Positions 26,268 through 36,385 of a stretch of 64,000 bases of DNA are shown piece by piece. A program made the translations under genes and the position numbers. Origin of the DNA: Psychrobacter sp. JCM 18902 (lineage in GTDB: Bacteria > Pseudomonadota > Gammaproteobacteria > Pseudomonadales > Moraxellaceae). Numbering within the stretch: the stretch's first letter is position 1; every line of letters starts with the position of its first letter. The stretch is taken from NCBI RefSeq assembly GCF_904846615.1, contig NZ_CAJHBK010000001.1, positions 372,001 through 436,000 of the forward strand, in the 5' to 3' direction. The notes under the pieces are model-generated. The model was not told the origin of the DNA and made no database searches. It saw only the letters and a program-made list of their open reading frames with translations.

Positions 26268-27959
26268 ATGATCGTATCTAAATCTACTACCGCTATAAAT
26301 GACAAATCATCTAGCAGTACCCATCAATCAGTATCCATTACTACGGGCAAGCCTGTGATGCTGCGCTGCCTATTATCCGTCGCTATCGCTAGTGGCTTAC
26401 TGCTCGTCGGTTGTGGCGATGACAATGACTTTAATACTGTCATAGGCTCTGACTCTGCGACGTCAGTTAAATCAATCAGCTCATTTAACACCGCGCAAAT
26501 AAATACCCAGTTCGGTCTTGATGGTACGGCAACCCCTGATGCCAAATGCGATATCAAAATCGAAAAAGTCAGCTATCCGACAGTAGGGGCAGCGGGTGAG
26601 CGTACCAACGCGACAGCAGCTTTGATGCTACCAAGTGGCGACAGTGCTGACTGTCAAGGCGATCGACCTATCTTGCTGTATGCCCATGGCACAACTACGG
26701 ATAAAGGCTACGATTTTAGTCAAGTCGCTAATCCTCAAAATCCAGCCGCTGGTGAGTCGACATTAATCGCTGCCAACTTTGCGGCTCAAGGCTACATCGT
26801 CGTTGCACCAAACTATGCTGGTTATGATGAGTCTGATCTTGATTACCATCCATACCTTGTGGCTGAGCAACAAGCCACTGACATGGCTGATGCGTTAGAC
26901 AGTGCCCGTACCATCATTGCAAGACAACAGCGCGCTAATGATCCTGACTACACCAACCTTGATGACTCTGGTAAGTTATTTATCAGTGGTTACTCTCAGG
27001 GTGGGCATGTGGTGATGGCAACTGCAAGAATGTTCGAGAAAAATGATGAGCCTGTCACTGCCATTGCACCTTTATCAGGGCCTTATGCACTGGCAGCGTT
27101 CGGTGATGCAATATTTTCGGGTAACGTCAATATCGGCGCATCGCGTTTTGCACCGCTACTAGCATCTGGTCTCCAAAATGCGTATGGCAATGTCTATAAC
27201 AGTACTGCTGATATATTCACTGCCAATTATGCAGACACACAATTACCAAGTTTATTGAGCTTTGGTGAGTTGGTCGCTGCTAATAAACTGCCTGATAATG
27301 CGCTGTTTGAAAAAGATCCTGAAAACAATCCTACGCTTGATCTTCTACCAGCGCCTACCGTTCCCTTTGCCTCTATTGGCTTCGCGGATGATAATTATCT
27401 GATCAAAACAGACTTCCGTACCGCTTATGTCGCAGATGCATTACAGAACCCTGATAGCCTAATCGCGATGACAGGAGCATTACCAGCAGCCAATCCACAA
27501 AACAACTTACGAAAAGCCTTAAAAGCCAATGATCTACGTGGGTATGTACCAAAAATGCCAACTCTGCTATGTGGTGGTAATCAAGATCCAACGGTTTTTT
27601 ATGACCTAAATACCAGTTCAATGGCTGCTATTATTCAAAGGAGTGTCGCACAAAATCCAGCCCTTACCGTTAACGTGACAGTATTGGATGTTGATGCGAC
27701 GACAGCTAATGATCGTCCTAATACTCCTAATGTTCAACTTATTGGACAGGCGTCCATGAACCAATGGAATATTAATTCTGTGGTAACAAGTGTTCAAAGT
27801 AACTTTGTTCAAAATCTTCAACGCGTAATAGATGCAGGAGCACAGCAAGGCATACCTGCAAGCGTTGCTGTATTGGGCAACTATCACGGCGGTCTGGTCA
27901 GTACGGCTTGTACGCAAGCCACACGTGAGTTCTTTAATCAGGAATTTAAACCTGCTTAA
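26268..27959 (+). CDS. Secreted alpha/beta-hydrolase lipoprotein (lipase/esterase-like)
   Basis: The 563-residue protein has a lipoprotein signal (LLLVGC, Cys49) after an unusually long 30-residue hydrophilic start; ATG 26358 would give a shorter ordinary signal, but AAGGA precedes ATG 26268. The hydrolase fold shows ILLYAHGTTT (oxyanion region), GYIVVAPNYAGYDES and the nucleophile elbow SGYSQGGHV (Ser243). The layout resembles bacterial secretory lipases/Xaa-Pro peptidase-like esterases that act outside the cytoplasm. The substrate is unknown. LLCGGNQDPTV near residue 430 probably carries the acid, and GNYHGGL near the C-terminus the His. Confidence 0.75.
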   Translation: MIVSKSTTAINDKSSSSTHQSVSITTGKPVMLRCLLSVAIASGLLLVGCGDDNDFNTVIGSDSATSVKSISSFNTAQINTQFGLDGTATPDAKCDIKIEKVSYPTVGAAGERTNATAALMLPSGDSADCQGDRPILLYAHGTTTDKGYDFSQVANPQNPAAGESTLIAANFAAQGYIVVAPNYAGYDESDLDYHPYLVAEQQATDMADALDSARTIIARQQRANDPDYTNLDDSGKLFISGYSQGGHVVMATARMFEKNDEPVTAIAPLSGPYALAAFGDAIFSGNVNIGASRFAPLLASGLQNAYGNVYNSTADIFTANYADTQLPSLLSFGELVAANKLPDNALFEKDPENNPTLDLLPAPTVPFASIGFADDNYLIKTDFRTAYVADALQNPDSLIAMTGALPAANPQNNLRKALKANDLRGYVPKMPTLLCGGNQDPTVFYDLNTSSMAAIIQRSVAQNPALTVNVTVLDVDATTANDRPNTPNVQLIGQASMNQWNINSVVTSVQSNFVQNLQRVIDAGAQQGIPASVAVLGNYHGGLVSTACTQATREFFNQEFKPA

Positions 27960-28064
27960 TAGAGGTCAGCTTAACCATAAAAAATAGCCTGACTATCGAA
28001 AAGACTGTATCCACTGGATGCAGTTTTTTCATGAATATCATTTAATCCTCAATAAGAGAAAGAT

Positions 28065-28244
28065 ATGAAGTCAATGATGTTATCACTCATTGCCTGTGTC
28101 TTTATGGTAGCTCCGATCAGTCAAGCACAGGCTAAGAATACACCTTGTTCGGGCAAAATGGGCGGCGTATCTCACTGCTCAAAAGATGGTAAATTTGTTT
28201 GCAAAAACGGCAAAATCAGTCAATCAAAACAAGTATGTCGTTAA
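28065..28244 (+). CDS. Small secreted cysteine-rich protein
   Basis: A 59-residue frame with a ribosome site (AAGAGAAAG) before ATG 28065. Residues 1-23 are a signal peptide ending near SQAQA. The mature part has four Cys (PCSGKMGGVSHCSKDGKFVC and VCR at the end), enough for two disulphides in the periplasm. Similar tiny exported proteins with a PCSGKKGG motif occur in Acinetobacter and relatives, to my recollection; their function is unknown. Confidence 0.7.
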   Translation: MKSMMLSLIACVFMVAPISQAQAKNTPCSGKMGGVSHCSKDGKFVCKNGKISQSKQVCR

Positions 28245-28417
28245 AGTTGTTTTTACCCTTGTTATTAGAGTGAAAAAAACCGCTAATCAGCTGTTTTGCT
28301 TAATTTTAATAACAGCCAGACGCCCCTAAATCAGCAAATTTGTGCTAAAATAGCTTCTTTAATTGAACATTATTTTTAACAAAAACCGTATCACTATTTT
28401 CCTATTGTTTTGCACCT

Positions 28418-28445
28418 TTGACAGTGCTTTTTTAGGGTCTATATT
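28418..28445 (+). promoter_or_regulatory. Predicted gyrA promoter
   Basis: Perfect TTGACA at 28418-28423, a 16-base spacer and TATATT at 28440-28445 (one mismatch). The predicted start near 28452 gives a leader of about 98 bases. Confidence 0.7.
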
Positions 28446-28452
28446 CTGATAG

Positions 28453-28481
28453 TAGCTGCGCATTGATGCAGCTATATTTTT
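28453..28481 (+). promoter_or_regulatory. Stem-loop at the 5' end of the gyrA leader
   Basis: TAGCTGC and GCAGCTA form a 7-bp stem with an 8-base loop, followed by TATTTTT. It begins at the predicted transcription start, so it could protect the 5' end of the mRNA or act as a weak attenuator. Confidence 0.5.
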
Positions 28482-28549
28482 GTATAACCCATGAGTATCT
28501 CGAACAAACGTGTCAACATTAGAAAAACAATGTGAGTGAAGGAGTGTAT

Positions 28550-31369
28550 ATGAGCGAATCGGTCAGTCCTATTGGCATCGTAGAGGAACTAAAGCAATCC
28601 TATCTGGATTATGCGATGAGCGTGATTGTCTCGCGTGCGCTGCCTGATGTGCGTGATGGGTTCAAACCTGTACACCGCCGTGTGATGTACGCCATGCACG
28701 TGCTATCTAACGACTATAATAAGCCATATAAGAAGTCTGCACGTGTCGTCGGCGATGTCATTGGTAAATATCACCCACATGGCGATAGTGCGGTCTATGA
28801 TGCCATTGTGCGGATGGCGCAGGATTTTAGTTTGCGTTATCCGATGGTTGACGGTCAAGGTAACTTTGGTTCGATCGATGATGATCCTCCGGCAGCGATG
28901 CGTTATACCGAAGTACGTATGACCAAGCTGACGCATCAGATGCTTGCTGATTTAGACAAAGACACAGTTGATTGGGAAGACAACTACGATGGTTCTGAGC
29001 GTATGCCTAGCGTCATGCCAGCGCGTGTTCCAAACTTACTAATCAATGGTGCGACTGGTATTGCTGTTGGTATGGCGACTAATATGGCGCCGCACAACCT
29101 GACAGAAGTGATTAATGCTTGTTTGGCTTATGCCGAAAACCCACAAGTATCAGCTGAAGAGTTGATGTCACACATCTCAGGCCCCGATTTCCCAACGGGC
29201 GGTATCATTTATGGTCGCGCTGGTATTTTAGATGCTTATCGCACGGGTAAAGGTCGTTTGCACATACGTGGTCGCTATCATATTGAAGCCATGAGTGATA
29301 CGGGTGTCAACCGCGATCGTGAGCGTATTGTCTTTACCGAAGTACCTTATCAATCTAATAAAGCCAAAATGATTGAGCGTATCGCAGAACTCGTACGTGA
29401 TAAAAAGATTGAAGGTATTAGCGAGATTCGTGACGAGTCTGACAAAGATGGTATGCGTATCGCCATTGATTTGCGTCGTGGTGAGACAGCTGAAGTTATC
29501 GTTAATAACTTGTTCTTGCAAACGCCGCTCGAATCAAGCTTTAGTATCAATATGGTGGCGCTCGATAATGGTCAGCCTAAGCTACTAACTTTGCGTCAGC
29601 TGATTGCCGCCTTTGTACGTCATCGCCAAGAAGTGGTGACACGCCGTACGATTTATGAGTTAAACAAAGCACGCGTACGTGGTCATTTACTCGAAGGTTT
29701 AACCGTTGCGTTAGCCAATATCGACGAGATTATTGCAACAATTAAAGCCTCTGCAAACCGCGGTTTGGCACGTGAAAGCTTATTAAATAACACGTGGGGT
29801 TCAGGTAGCGTGGTGGCGATGTTGACCGCTGCTGGTAGCCAATCTGTGCGTCCTGACTATATCGAAGGCGAAGATCCTAAAGCACCATTTGGCTTGATTG
29901 AGGGCGAAGAACGTTATCGCTTATCACTTGAGCAGGTCAACGCGATTTTAGATATGCAGTTGCATCGTCTAACGGGTCTTGAGCAAGACAAATTAACCGA
30001 AGAATATCAGGATTTGCTACGTGAAATCGCTCATTTAGAGTCTATTCTTGGTGATTTTGATAAGCTAATGACCATTATCTCCAATGAGATGATTGAGATT
30101 CGTGATAACTTTGGTGATGAGCGCCGTACCGATATTATTGACTCACGTACTGACTTTAACCGTGAAGATTTGATTCCTGAACAGACGGTTGTCATGACGG
30201 TCTCGCGTACTGGTTATGCAAAAACTCAGCCGATTGACGATTATGTCGCGCAAAAACGTGGCGGTAAAGGTAAGTCAGCAACCGCAATGAAAGAAGATGA
30301 TGTGATTGATCATTTGGTAGTGACCTCAACGCATGCTACCGTATTGTGCTTCACGGATAGCGGTCGTGTCTTTAGCTTACGTGGTTTTGAAGTACCGATT
30401 GCCAGTCGCGGTGCTCGCGGTCGTCCATTAGTGAATTTAATTGGCTTAAATCCTGATGAAACGGTCACTACGATACTACCGATTCCAAAAATAGTGGAAG
30501 AGCTATCGGTAAAAGGTGACGCATTAACAGATGATCTAATAGATGGGGATGATGATTCATTAGACGTTAGCACGCAAGCAGAGCCACCTTTTGTATTCTT
30601 TGCAACTGCCAATGGTACGGTGAAGCGGGTAGAGCTTAAGCAGTTTGCCAATATTCGCTCGAACGGCTTGATTGCGGTTGGACTAGAAGAGGGCGATAAG
30701 CTGGTCAGTGCTCGTATCACTAATGGTAGCCAAGAAGTGATGTTGTTTGCATCCAGTGGTAAAGCCATTCGTTTTGATGAAAATGATGCTCGTGTGATGG
30801 GTCGTACGGCTAAAGGTGTTCGTGGTATGCGTTTGGCGGCTAATGAGTCTATAAAATCATTGGTTGTGATCGAAGATGATGTACGCGAAATTCTTATTGC
30901 TTGTGAAAACGGCTTTGGTAAACGTACCTTTATCGATGAGTTCAATACCCAAAATCGTGGTGGCGGCGGTGTAATTGCTATCAAAACCAGTGAGCGTAAT
31001 GGTGCGCTAGTAAGAGCCACTAAGGTTGACTCTACAGACGATATTATTTTAATCTCTGATAAAGGTACATTGGTTCGTACGCCCGTTGAGCACGTCGCTA
31101 GCTCTGGTCGTAATACGCAAGGTGTGACGCTGATTCGTCTATCAAAAGACGAGAGGCTGGTCGCTATGGCGCGTGTTGAGCATGAAGAAGGTGACGATGA
31201 GCTGGTTGATGCCATGAGAGAAGACGGTACATTTGATGTGGCAGGTCAAGAGCAGATAGATATCGATGCGGCGACTAGCAACACAGCAACGAATGACGTT
31301 ATGGATATTGCTACTGACAATGAATTAGATGTTGACAGTACAGACGGTGAAAACGCAGACGACGAATAA
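28550..31369 (+). CDS. gyrA: DNA gyrase subunit A
   Basis: Breakage-rejoining subunit of gyrase; with GyrB it introduces negative supercoils. The start at 28550 is chosen for GAAGGAG six bases before it. Residues 20-44 ([21 protein letters not shown]) are the winged-helix start, the quinolone region [10 protein letters not shown] keeps Ser80 and Asp84 (E. coli Ser83 and Asp87), and Tyr119 is the DNA-attacking tyrosine. The GyrA box is QKRGGKG. At 939 residues it is longer than E. coli GyrA (875) because of an acidic insert between C-terminal blades (about 660-685, with DDLIDGDDD) and an acidic tail of about 60 residues. The usual SIDGDSAAAMRYTE segment here reads [14 protein letters not shown]. 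Confidence 0.97.
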   Translation: MSESVSPIGIVEELKQSYLDYAMSVIVSRALPDVRDGFKPVHRRVMYAMHVLSNDYNKPYKKSARVVGDVIGKYHPHGDSAVYDAIVRMAQDFSLRYPMVDGQGNFGSIDDDPPAAMRYTEVRMTKLTHQMLADLDKDTVDWEDNYDGSERMPSVMPARVPNLLINGATGIAVGMATNMAPHNLTEVINACLAYAENPQVSAEELMSHISGPDFPTGGIIYGRAGILDAYRTGKGRLHIRGRYHIEAMSDTGVNRDRERIVFTEVPYQSNKAKMIERIAELVRDKKIEGISEIRDESDKDGMRIAIDLRRGETAEVIVNNLFLQTPLESSFSINMVALDNGQPKLLTLRQLIAAFVRHRQEVVTRRTIYELNKARVRGHLLEGLTVALANIDEIIATIKASANRGLARESLLNNTWGSGSVVAMLTAAGSQSVRPDYIEGEDPKAPFGLIEGEERYRLSLEQVNAILDMQLHRLTGLEQDKLTEEYQDLLREIAHLESILGDFDKLMTIISNEMIEIRDNFGDERRTDIIDSRTDFNREDLIPEQTVVMTVSRTGYAKTQPIDDYVAQKRGGKGKSATAMKEDDVIDHLVVTSTHATVLCFTDSGRVFSLRGFEVPIASRGARGRPLVNLIGLNPDETVTTILPIPKIVEELSVKGDALTDDLIDGDDDSLDVSTQAEPPFVFFATANGTVKRVELKQFANIRSNGLIAVGLEEGDKLVSARITNGSQEVMLFASSGKAIRFDENDARVMGRTAKGVRGMRLAANESIKSLVVIEDDVREILIACENGFGKRTFIDEFNTQNRGGGGVIAIKTSERNGALVRATKVDSTDDIILISDKGTLVRTPVEHVASSGRNTQGVTLIRLSKDERLVAMARVEHEEGDDELVDAMREDGTFDVAGQEQIDIDAATSNTATNDVMDIATDNELDVDSTDGENADDE

Positions 31370-31418
31370 ATGTCTCAGTAGTTAGCTTTTTGATCTATTC
31401 TTATATGATTGTTCTATA

Positions 31419-31458
31419 AAAAGCCTCTGACGTTATCGTCGGAGGCTTTTATTTTTTT
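31419..31458 (+). terminator. Terminator after gyrA
   Basis: AAAAGCCTCTGACG and CGTCGGAGGCTTTT (one G-U pair, four-base loop) followed by ATTTTTTT. A close copy stands before the second EamA gene at 32785. Confidence 0.88.
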
Positions 31459-31556
31459 CTGTATGTCATCTATTGTTAGAGTCTGCCTTTAAGTTTCTGC
31501 TGCTCTAATTTTTTATAAATAATGCCCATAAAGTTCTATTTTTTAAGGCTGTTGTT

Positions 31557-32627
31557 ATGCTTTCGACCAATCAAACTTTTCAAGGAACCCTTGCTTCGAT
31601 ATCATCGAGCTTTTTATTTTCGATGATGTTTGTGTTTGGGCTATTTATGCTGCCTTTGACAGGTACGCAGGTAGCCTCATGGCGCGTGCTCATGATGCTG
31701 CTAAGTTTGCTATTGTTAGTCAGTTTTACCAAGCAATGGCAACACGTTTTTGATTATTTGAAAACCTTAAAAACTCCGAAAGAGTGGCTGATATTTATTT
31801 TGCCCACACCGATTTTGGGTGGTCAAATTTGGCTATTTATGTGGGCACCGGTCAATGGCTTTGGGCTGGATGTTACCTTGGGCTATTTTCTGTTACCGCT
31901 GGTGATGATTGTACTTGGCCGTTTCTTTTATCACGAGCATATGAGTGCGTTGCAGTGCGTGGCCGCGCTATGTGCAGCCTTAGGTATTGGCTATGATATC
32001 TTTCAATATGGCTCAGTATCTTGGGTAACGTTGTTTGTGTGCTTGGGCTATCCACCCTATTATCTGCTGCGGCGTAAACTGGCTGTGCCGCCTATCACAG
32101 GGCTGTTGTCTGATTTGGCTCTGTTAACGCCAGTAGTGCTCATTATGTTGTATTTTAGCGGCGGCTTTAGTACGGCAGCACAGGACATCAAGTTCTGGTA
32201 TTTATTACCACTGCTAGGAGCCTTTAGTGCGCTGGCGATGTCCTTAACCATGATTGCCAGTAGCAAATTACCCGTGTCATTATTTGGGGCATTAAGCTAT
32301 GTCGAGCCTATGCTGCTGTTTGTTTTATCCATCACTGTTCTAAGTCAAAGCCTCGATGAGGGTGGCTCTTTGTTCATGTATGGTATGGTAAGTTTGGCGT
32401 TACTGGTGATGATTGCTGATAGTATAAAAGGTTATCTTAAGCGCCGCCGTGACAATCATTTGCATGGCTATCGAGAGCCACAAGTGGGTGGGTTTCCGCC
32501 GCGTCGTCGTTTCATAGATCAGCGTATTGATGGGGTTTTAACCGCGCATCGTTTTCGTAAGATTCGGCGCTATCAAAAAAAGATGGATAGAATACAGCAA
32601 AAAATCGAGCAGTTGAGTGCAAAGTAA
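31557..32627 (+). CDS. EamA/RarD-type membrane transporter, copy 1
   Basis: A 356-residue protein with about ten membrane segments in two EamA halves, as in drug/metabolite exporters of the RarD/RhaT kind. The first half has TQVASWRVLMMLLSL and the second LGYPPYYLLRRKLAVPPITG and SKLPVSLFGALSYVEPM. After the last membrane helix there is a basic tail of about 65 residues (HLHGYREPQVGGFPPRRRF and KKMDRIQQKIEQL), which may be cytoplasmic and helical. The substrate is unknown. AAGG lies about seven bases before the ATG. A close paralogue lies immediately downstream. Confidence 0.8.
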   Translation: MLSTNQTFQGTLASISSSFLFSMMFVFGLFMLPLTGTQVASWRVLMMLLSLLLLVSFTKQWQHVFDYLKTLKTPKEWLIFILPTPILGGQIWLFMWAPVNGFGLDVTLGYFLLPLVMIVLGRFFYHEHMSALQCVAALCAALGIGYDIFQYGSVSWVTLFVCLGYPPYYLLRRKLAVPPITGLLSDLALLTPVVLIMLYFSGGFSTAAQDIKFWYLLPLLGAFSALAMSLTMIASSKLPVSLFGALSYVEPMLLFVLSITVLSQSLDEGGSLFMYGMVSLALLVMIADSIKGYLKRRRDNHLHGYREPQVGGFPPRRRFIDQRIDGVLTAHRFRKIRRYQKKMDRIQQKIEQLSAK

Positions 32628-32784
32628 GATGCTGAATGGGTAGGTGAACGCTTTAGTGAAGCAGGTGTATTGCTTATCTATTCTGACTTTGACATAATAC
32701 CGACCACAAGATAAACACGATATATTCCAAGTATTTATCTCAATATTATATGATTATGTTGTAGATAACAGAGTTTATAGATCA

Positions 32785-32825
32785 AAAAGCCTTCGACGTC
32801 CGCGTCGGAGGCTTTTGTTTTTTTC
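32785..32825 (+). terminator. Terminator between the two EamA genes
   Basis: AAAAGCCTTCGACG and CGTCGGAGGCTTTT with a short loop, then GTTTTTTTC. It is nearly identical to the gyrA terminator and sits at the same distance from the gene that follows. Confidence 0.88.
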
Positions 32826-32868
32826 TAAAATTGCCAAGGACGTGCGCTCATTTTTCAAGGTTGTCGTT

Positions 32869-33939
32869 ATGCTCACCACGAATCAAACGTCGCAAGGTAC
32901 CATCGCTGCAGTGGCAGCAAATTTTTTATATTCATTGCTATTCTTATTTGGTCTATTGATGCAGCCGTTGTCAGGGACGCAAGTCGCTTCTTGGCGCGTA
33001 CTGATGATGCTATTGAGTCTGGTGCTGCTGATTAGTGTGCTTAAGCAGTGGCAGCATATTTTTGATTATCTAAAAACCCTAAAGTCGCCCAAAGAATGGT
33101 TTTTATTTATCATACCCACACCAATATTGGGCGCGCAAATCTGGATATTTATGTGGGCACCTGTCAATGATTTGGGGCTTGAGGTGACATTGGGTTACTT
33201 TTTATATCCAATGATTATGATTATGGTTGGTCGGTTTTTTTATAACGAAGACATGAGCTTGTTACAATGGATTGCCACCATTTGCGCAGGCGCAGGTATT
33301 GCTTATGATGTCTTTCAGTACGGTAGTATCTCTTGGGCGACTTTATTTGTTTGCTTGGGTTATCCGCCTTATTATCTACTGCGTCGTAAATTGGCAGTGC
33401 CGCCGATTACAGGGCTTATCTCTGACCTTGTTTTATTGACGCCGGTGGTGTTGATTGCTTTATATCTCAATGGCGGGTTTGCGCTCGCGATATCTACCGA
33501 TAAGTTTTGGTATCTGTTGCCACTATTAGGCATTATCAGTACGGCTGCGATGTCGTTGACCATGGTTGCCAGCCAAAAGCTGCCCGTCTCATTATTTGGC
33601 ACCTTATGCTACCTTGAGCCGATATTTTTATTCATATTTTCCATCACGATTTTGCATCAAAGTATCGATGAGGGCGGCTCTTTATTTATGTACGGCATGA
33701 TTTTTGTCGCGCTGTTGATGATGATTGTGGATAGTGCGCTTGGTTACTTGGCACGTAAGCGTGATGACCGTTTGCATGGTTATAATGAGCCACAAGTGGG
33801 TAGCTTCCCGCCACGTCGCCGTCTGAAAAACCGCCGTATTAAAGGTGTGTTAACTGCGCATCGTTTCCGCAAAATTAGAAAGTATCAGCAAAAAATACAT
33901 AAGATGACACGCAAAATTGAAGAGCTGCATTCAAAGTAG
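32869..33939 (+). CDS. EamA/RarD-type membrane transporter, copy 2
   Basis: A 356-residue paralogue of the gene before it, colinear from MLTTNQTSQGT to the end, with long identical stretches such as FVCLGYPPYYLLRRKLAVPP and the same basic tail (HGYNEPQVGSFPPRRRL). I placed the start at ATG 32869 by alignment with copy 1 and because AAGG lies seven bases before it; an upstream frame from 32815 would begin inside the terminator. About ten membrane segments in two halves; substrate unknown. Retention of two copies suggests dosage or divergent substrates. Confidence 0.82.
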   Translation: MLTTNQTSQGTIAAVAANFLYSLLFLFGLLMQPLSGTQVASWRVLMMLLSLVLLISVLKQWQHIFDYLKTLKSPKEWFLFIIPTPILGAQIWIFMWAPVNDLGLEVTLGYFLYPMIMIMVGRFFYNEDMSLLQWIATICAGAGIAYDVFQYGSISWATLFVCLGYPPYYLLRRKLAVPPITGLISDLVLLTPVVLIALYLNGGFALAISTDKFWYLLPLLGIISTAAMSLTMVASQKLPVSLFGTLCYLEPIFLFIFSITILHQSIDEGGSLFMYGMIFVALLMMIVDSALGYLARKRDDRLHGYNEPQVGSFPPRRRLKNRRIKGVLTAHRFRKIRKYQQKIHKMTRKIEELHSK

Positions 33940-34154
33940 TACCTACCAGCAAGTCGATATAGACTTGGCTTAGCGGGTAATGTTTTTCGTCATTACTCTA
34001 CACAGTTTCTGTGTTAAAGAGGCATTAATTACGCTATTATCGATAGCATTGCTGCCACGCTTAACAACGTTTACCAATGGAATGCGTGGCACCAACTATA
34101 CATATTATGACTTATTCATACGATAACTTATTCACATTATAACTAGGATGGTTT

Positions 34155-34823
34155 ATGTTACATCTTCATCATTTAGCAAATTCGCGCTCATTTCGTATTA
34201 TTTGGCTGTTAGAGGAGCTTGGCGTCGATTATCAATTGACTTGCTATGAGCGCAATAAAGCATACCGTGCGCCTGACAGTTTAAAAAAAATACATCCGCT
34301 CGGTCATGCACCCATGTTAGAAGTAAATGACCGTGTGCTCATCGAATCAGGGTTTATAATCGAATACTTGTTGAAGCATTATGATAGCGAGAAACAGTTC
34401 AAGCCTGCGGATGATAATGAAGCGGCGTGGGAGGCTTACACGTTTTGGTTACATTTCGCTGAAGCATCAGTGATGCCGCCATTGGTCATGCGTTTGGTAT
34501 TTACCAAAGTGGTTGAGCAGTCGCCCATGCTCATCAAGCCTGTGAGCAAAAGCATCCGCAACCAAGTCGAAAAAAATATGATAAGCAAAAGTCTAGATGC
34601 TATATTGGCGATGATGGAGCAGCATTTGCAAGACAATCATTGGTTTGCAGGGGCCGAATTTAGTGCCGCTGATATCCAAATGCATCTTGCGGTTGTGGGT
34701 GCTAATGCTGGTACAGGATTAGATAGCAGTAAATATGCCAATATCTTAATTTGGCTAAAACGCTGTGAAGAGCGTGATGCTTTTAAGCGTGCAGAAGAAA
34801 AGGGTGGTCGTTTGCAGTTCTAA
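34155..34823 (+). CDS. Glutathione S-transferase
   Basis: The 222-residue cytosolic GST-type protein has an N-terminal thioredoxin-like domain (MLHLHHLANSRSFRIIWLLEELGVDYQL, with HPLGHAPMLEVNDRVLIESGFI as the glutathione-binding region) and a C-terminal all-helical domain with NHWFAGAEFSAADIQMHLAV. The SRS segment supplies the likely catalytic Ser. The family conjugates glutathione to electrophiles or reduces peroxides; the substrate here is unknown. Confidence 0.88.
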   Translation: MLHLHHLANSRSFRIIWLLEELGVDYQLTCYERNKAYRAPDSLKKIHPLGHAPMLEVNDRVLIESGFIIEYLLKHYDSEKQFKPADDNEAAWEAYTFWLHFAEASVMPPLVMRLVFTKVVEQSPMLIKPVSKSIRNQVEKNMISKSLDAILAMMEQHLQDNHWFAGAEFSAADIQMHLAVVGANAGTGLDSSKYANILIWLKRCEERDAFKRAEEKGGRLQF

Positions 34824-34916
34824 AAGCGTCGCATTTAATCGTTCATAAATGATTGATTTAATATTAAAATGAAGGGTTTTGTTTATTCATAGACAAAACC
34901 TTTTTTAGGATAAGAA

Positions 34917-35186
34917 ATGACAGACTTAAATAAATCGCATAACAAGCATACTGATGTCGATACTGGCATTGCTGCTAAGCCCGCGCTGGATACTACTGCT
35001 GATAATGTGAACCATCAGCAGGTATCTATTAAAGCATGGTCACAAAAATTGCTCGTAGTGATTCTATGTATTGCCAGCTTTTATGGCGGCTGGAAATCTT
35101 ATGAGTCCAATATGGTCAGTGAATGTACGGCCAATGGTGGGCAGATGGTTGCAGCGCAAAAAACCATGATGTGCCAATTGCCATAG
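34917..35186 (+). CDS. Small single-pass membrane protein, unknown
   Basis: The 89-residue protein has a hydrophilic N-terminal half (about 1-40), one membrane helix (LLVVILCIASFYGGW, about 44-60) and a short outer part with two cysteines (ECTANGGQMVAAQKTMMCQLP) that could pair in the periplasm. AGGATAAG precedes the ATG. It ends 32 bases before RNase Z on the same strand and may share its transcript. I do not recognise the family. Confidence 0.65.
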   Translation: MTDLNKSHNKHTDVDTGIAAKPALDTTADNVNHQQVSIKAWSQKLLVVILCIASFYGGWKSYESNMVSECTANGGQMVAAQKTMMCQLP

Positions 35187-35218
35187 CAGATAAGTATCAT
35201 GTGTAAGAGGGGCAATCT

Positions 35219-36346
35219 ATGTTGAAGCTGACTTTTTTGGGTACCTCTGCCGGTGTGCCAACCAAACAGCGCAATGTGACCGCACTGGCGATTGAATGTC
35301 TGAATCCTTATTTATCTGGCGCACAGCAAGGCAATCAACCACAGAATGCCAATCAAAATAAAAAATCGCGTCCATGGCTACTGATGGATTGCGGTGAAGG
35401 CACGCAGCAGCAGCTGTTACATACCAAGCTTTCTTTGCATCAACTAGCCGCTATCTGTATCACCCATGTGCATGGCGATCATTGCTACGGGTTACCAGGG
35501 TTGTTGGCGAGTGCCGCCATGTCAGGACGCCGCGAGGCGTTGACCCTCATTGCCCCAAAAGTCATCGCAACATTGATTGAAGCCATTACCTTAACCACGG
35601 AATTGTATTTACCTTTTGCTCTCAATTTTGTAGCGATTGAAGAGGTGCTATCTGAGCAAAGTGATACAAACAAGGTAAATATTCGCTTAAGCGACCAGCA
35701 TCAGCTTGATATTGATATCACGCTGCTAGCACATCGGGTTGCTTCTCATGCATTTGGTATCACGCAGACTATCCATCATCGCACGCTTGATACGGACAAA
35801 CTGCTAGAGCAAGGTATCCCCGCAAGCGCACTATGGGGTAAATTGCAGCAAGGTCAAGATGTCATCACTGAAGACGGTCAGCAGTTATGTGCAGATGATT
35901 ATGTCAATGATGAGGTATCACGAACGCGAGTAGTGGTGGCTGGTGATAACGATACGCCAGCGTCTCTCACTGCGGCGTTGGTTGATACGGATTTATTGGT
36001 ACATGAAGCGACATATACGCATGAGGTATTGACTAAGATTCAAGGCAAAAATCCAGAGTTTGATCCAATGCATAGTAGTGCACAATTGGTGGCTGATTTT
36101 GTGGAAAAAAGTGGTGTAAATAATCTAATATTGACCCATTTTAGCGCTCGTTATCAAAGCTTTGATAATCCAAGCAGCAGCACGCCCAACATGGCGCATA
36201 TTCGCTTAGATGCTGAGAGCGTTTACAAAGGTAATTTATGGTTAGCCGCAGATTTTGACCAATATATGGTCGATGGTGCCGTTGACTTGGCAGGTGTTAA
36301 CGGAAATAACCGCGTACAATATTTGGGTTCTGCACGCGGTCGTTAA
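35219..36346 (+). CDS. rnz: Ribonuclease Z (tRNA 3'-processing endonuclease)
   Basis: Metallo-beta-lactamase-fold enzyme that trims tRNA 3' trailers. The N-terminus KLTFLGTSAGVPTKQRNVTA and the zinc motif THVHGDHCYGLPG (His83, His85, Asp87, His88) are typical, followed by VVAGDNDTP, LVHEATYTHE and LTHFSARY. At 375 residues it is longer than the 305-residue E. coli form, mainly through a Gln/Asn-rich insert around 40-55 and loops near the middle. AGAGGGG precedes the ATG. Confidence 0.92.
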   Translation: MLKLTFLGTSAGVPTKQRNVTALAIECLNPYLSGAQQGNQPQNANQNKKSRPWLLMDCGEGTQQQLLHTKLSLHQLAAICITHVHGDHCYGLPGLLASAAMSGRREALTLIAPKVIATLIEAITLTTELYLPFALNFVAIEEVLSEQSDTNKVNIRLSDQHQLDIDITLLAHRVASHAFGITQTIHHRTLDTDKLLEQGIPASALWGKLQQGQDVITEDGQQLCADDYVNDEVSRTRVVVAGDNDTPASLTAALVDTDLLVHEATYTHEVLTKIQGKNPEFDPMHSSAQLVADFVEKSGVNNLILTHFSARYQSFDNPSSSTPNMAHIRLDAESVYKGNLWLAADFDQYMVDGAVDLAGVNGNNRVQYLGSARGR

Positions 36347-36385
36347 GCACTGAGCGTCATCATAAACATAACTTTTAATGAAGCT

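Noticed and set aside
30310..31215. 301-codon minus-strand frame inside gyrA
   Set aside because: Antisense shadow of gyrA with Ser/Thr/Arg-rich composition and no motif.
32815..32868. Longer start of the second EamA transporter
   Set aside because: It would begin inside the terminator; alignment with copy 1 gives ATG 32869.
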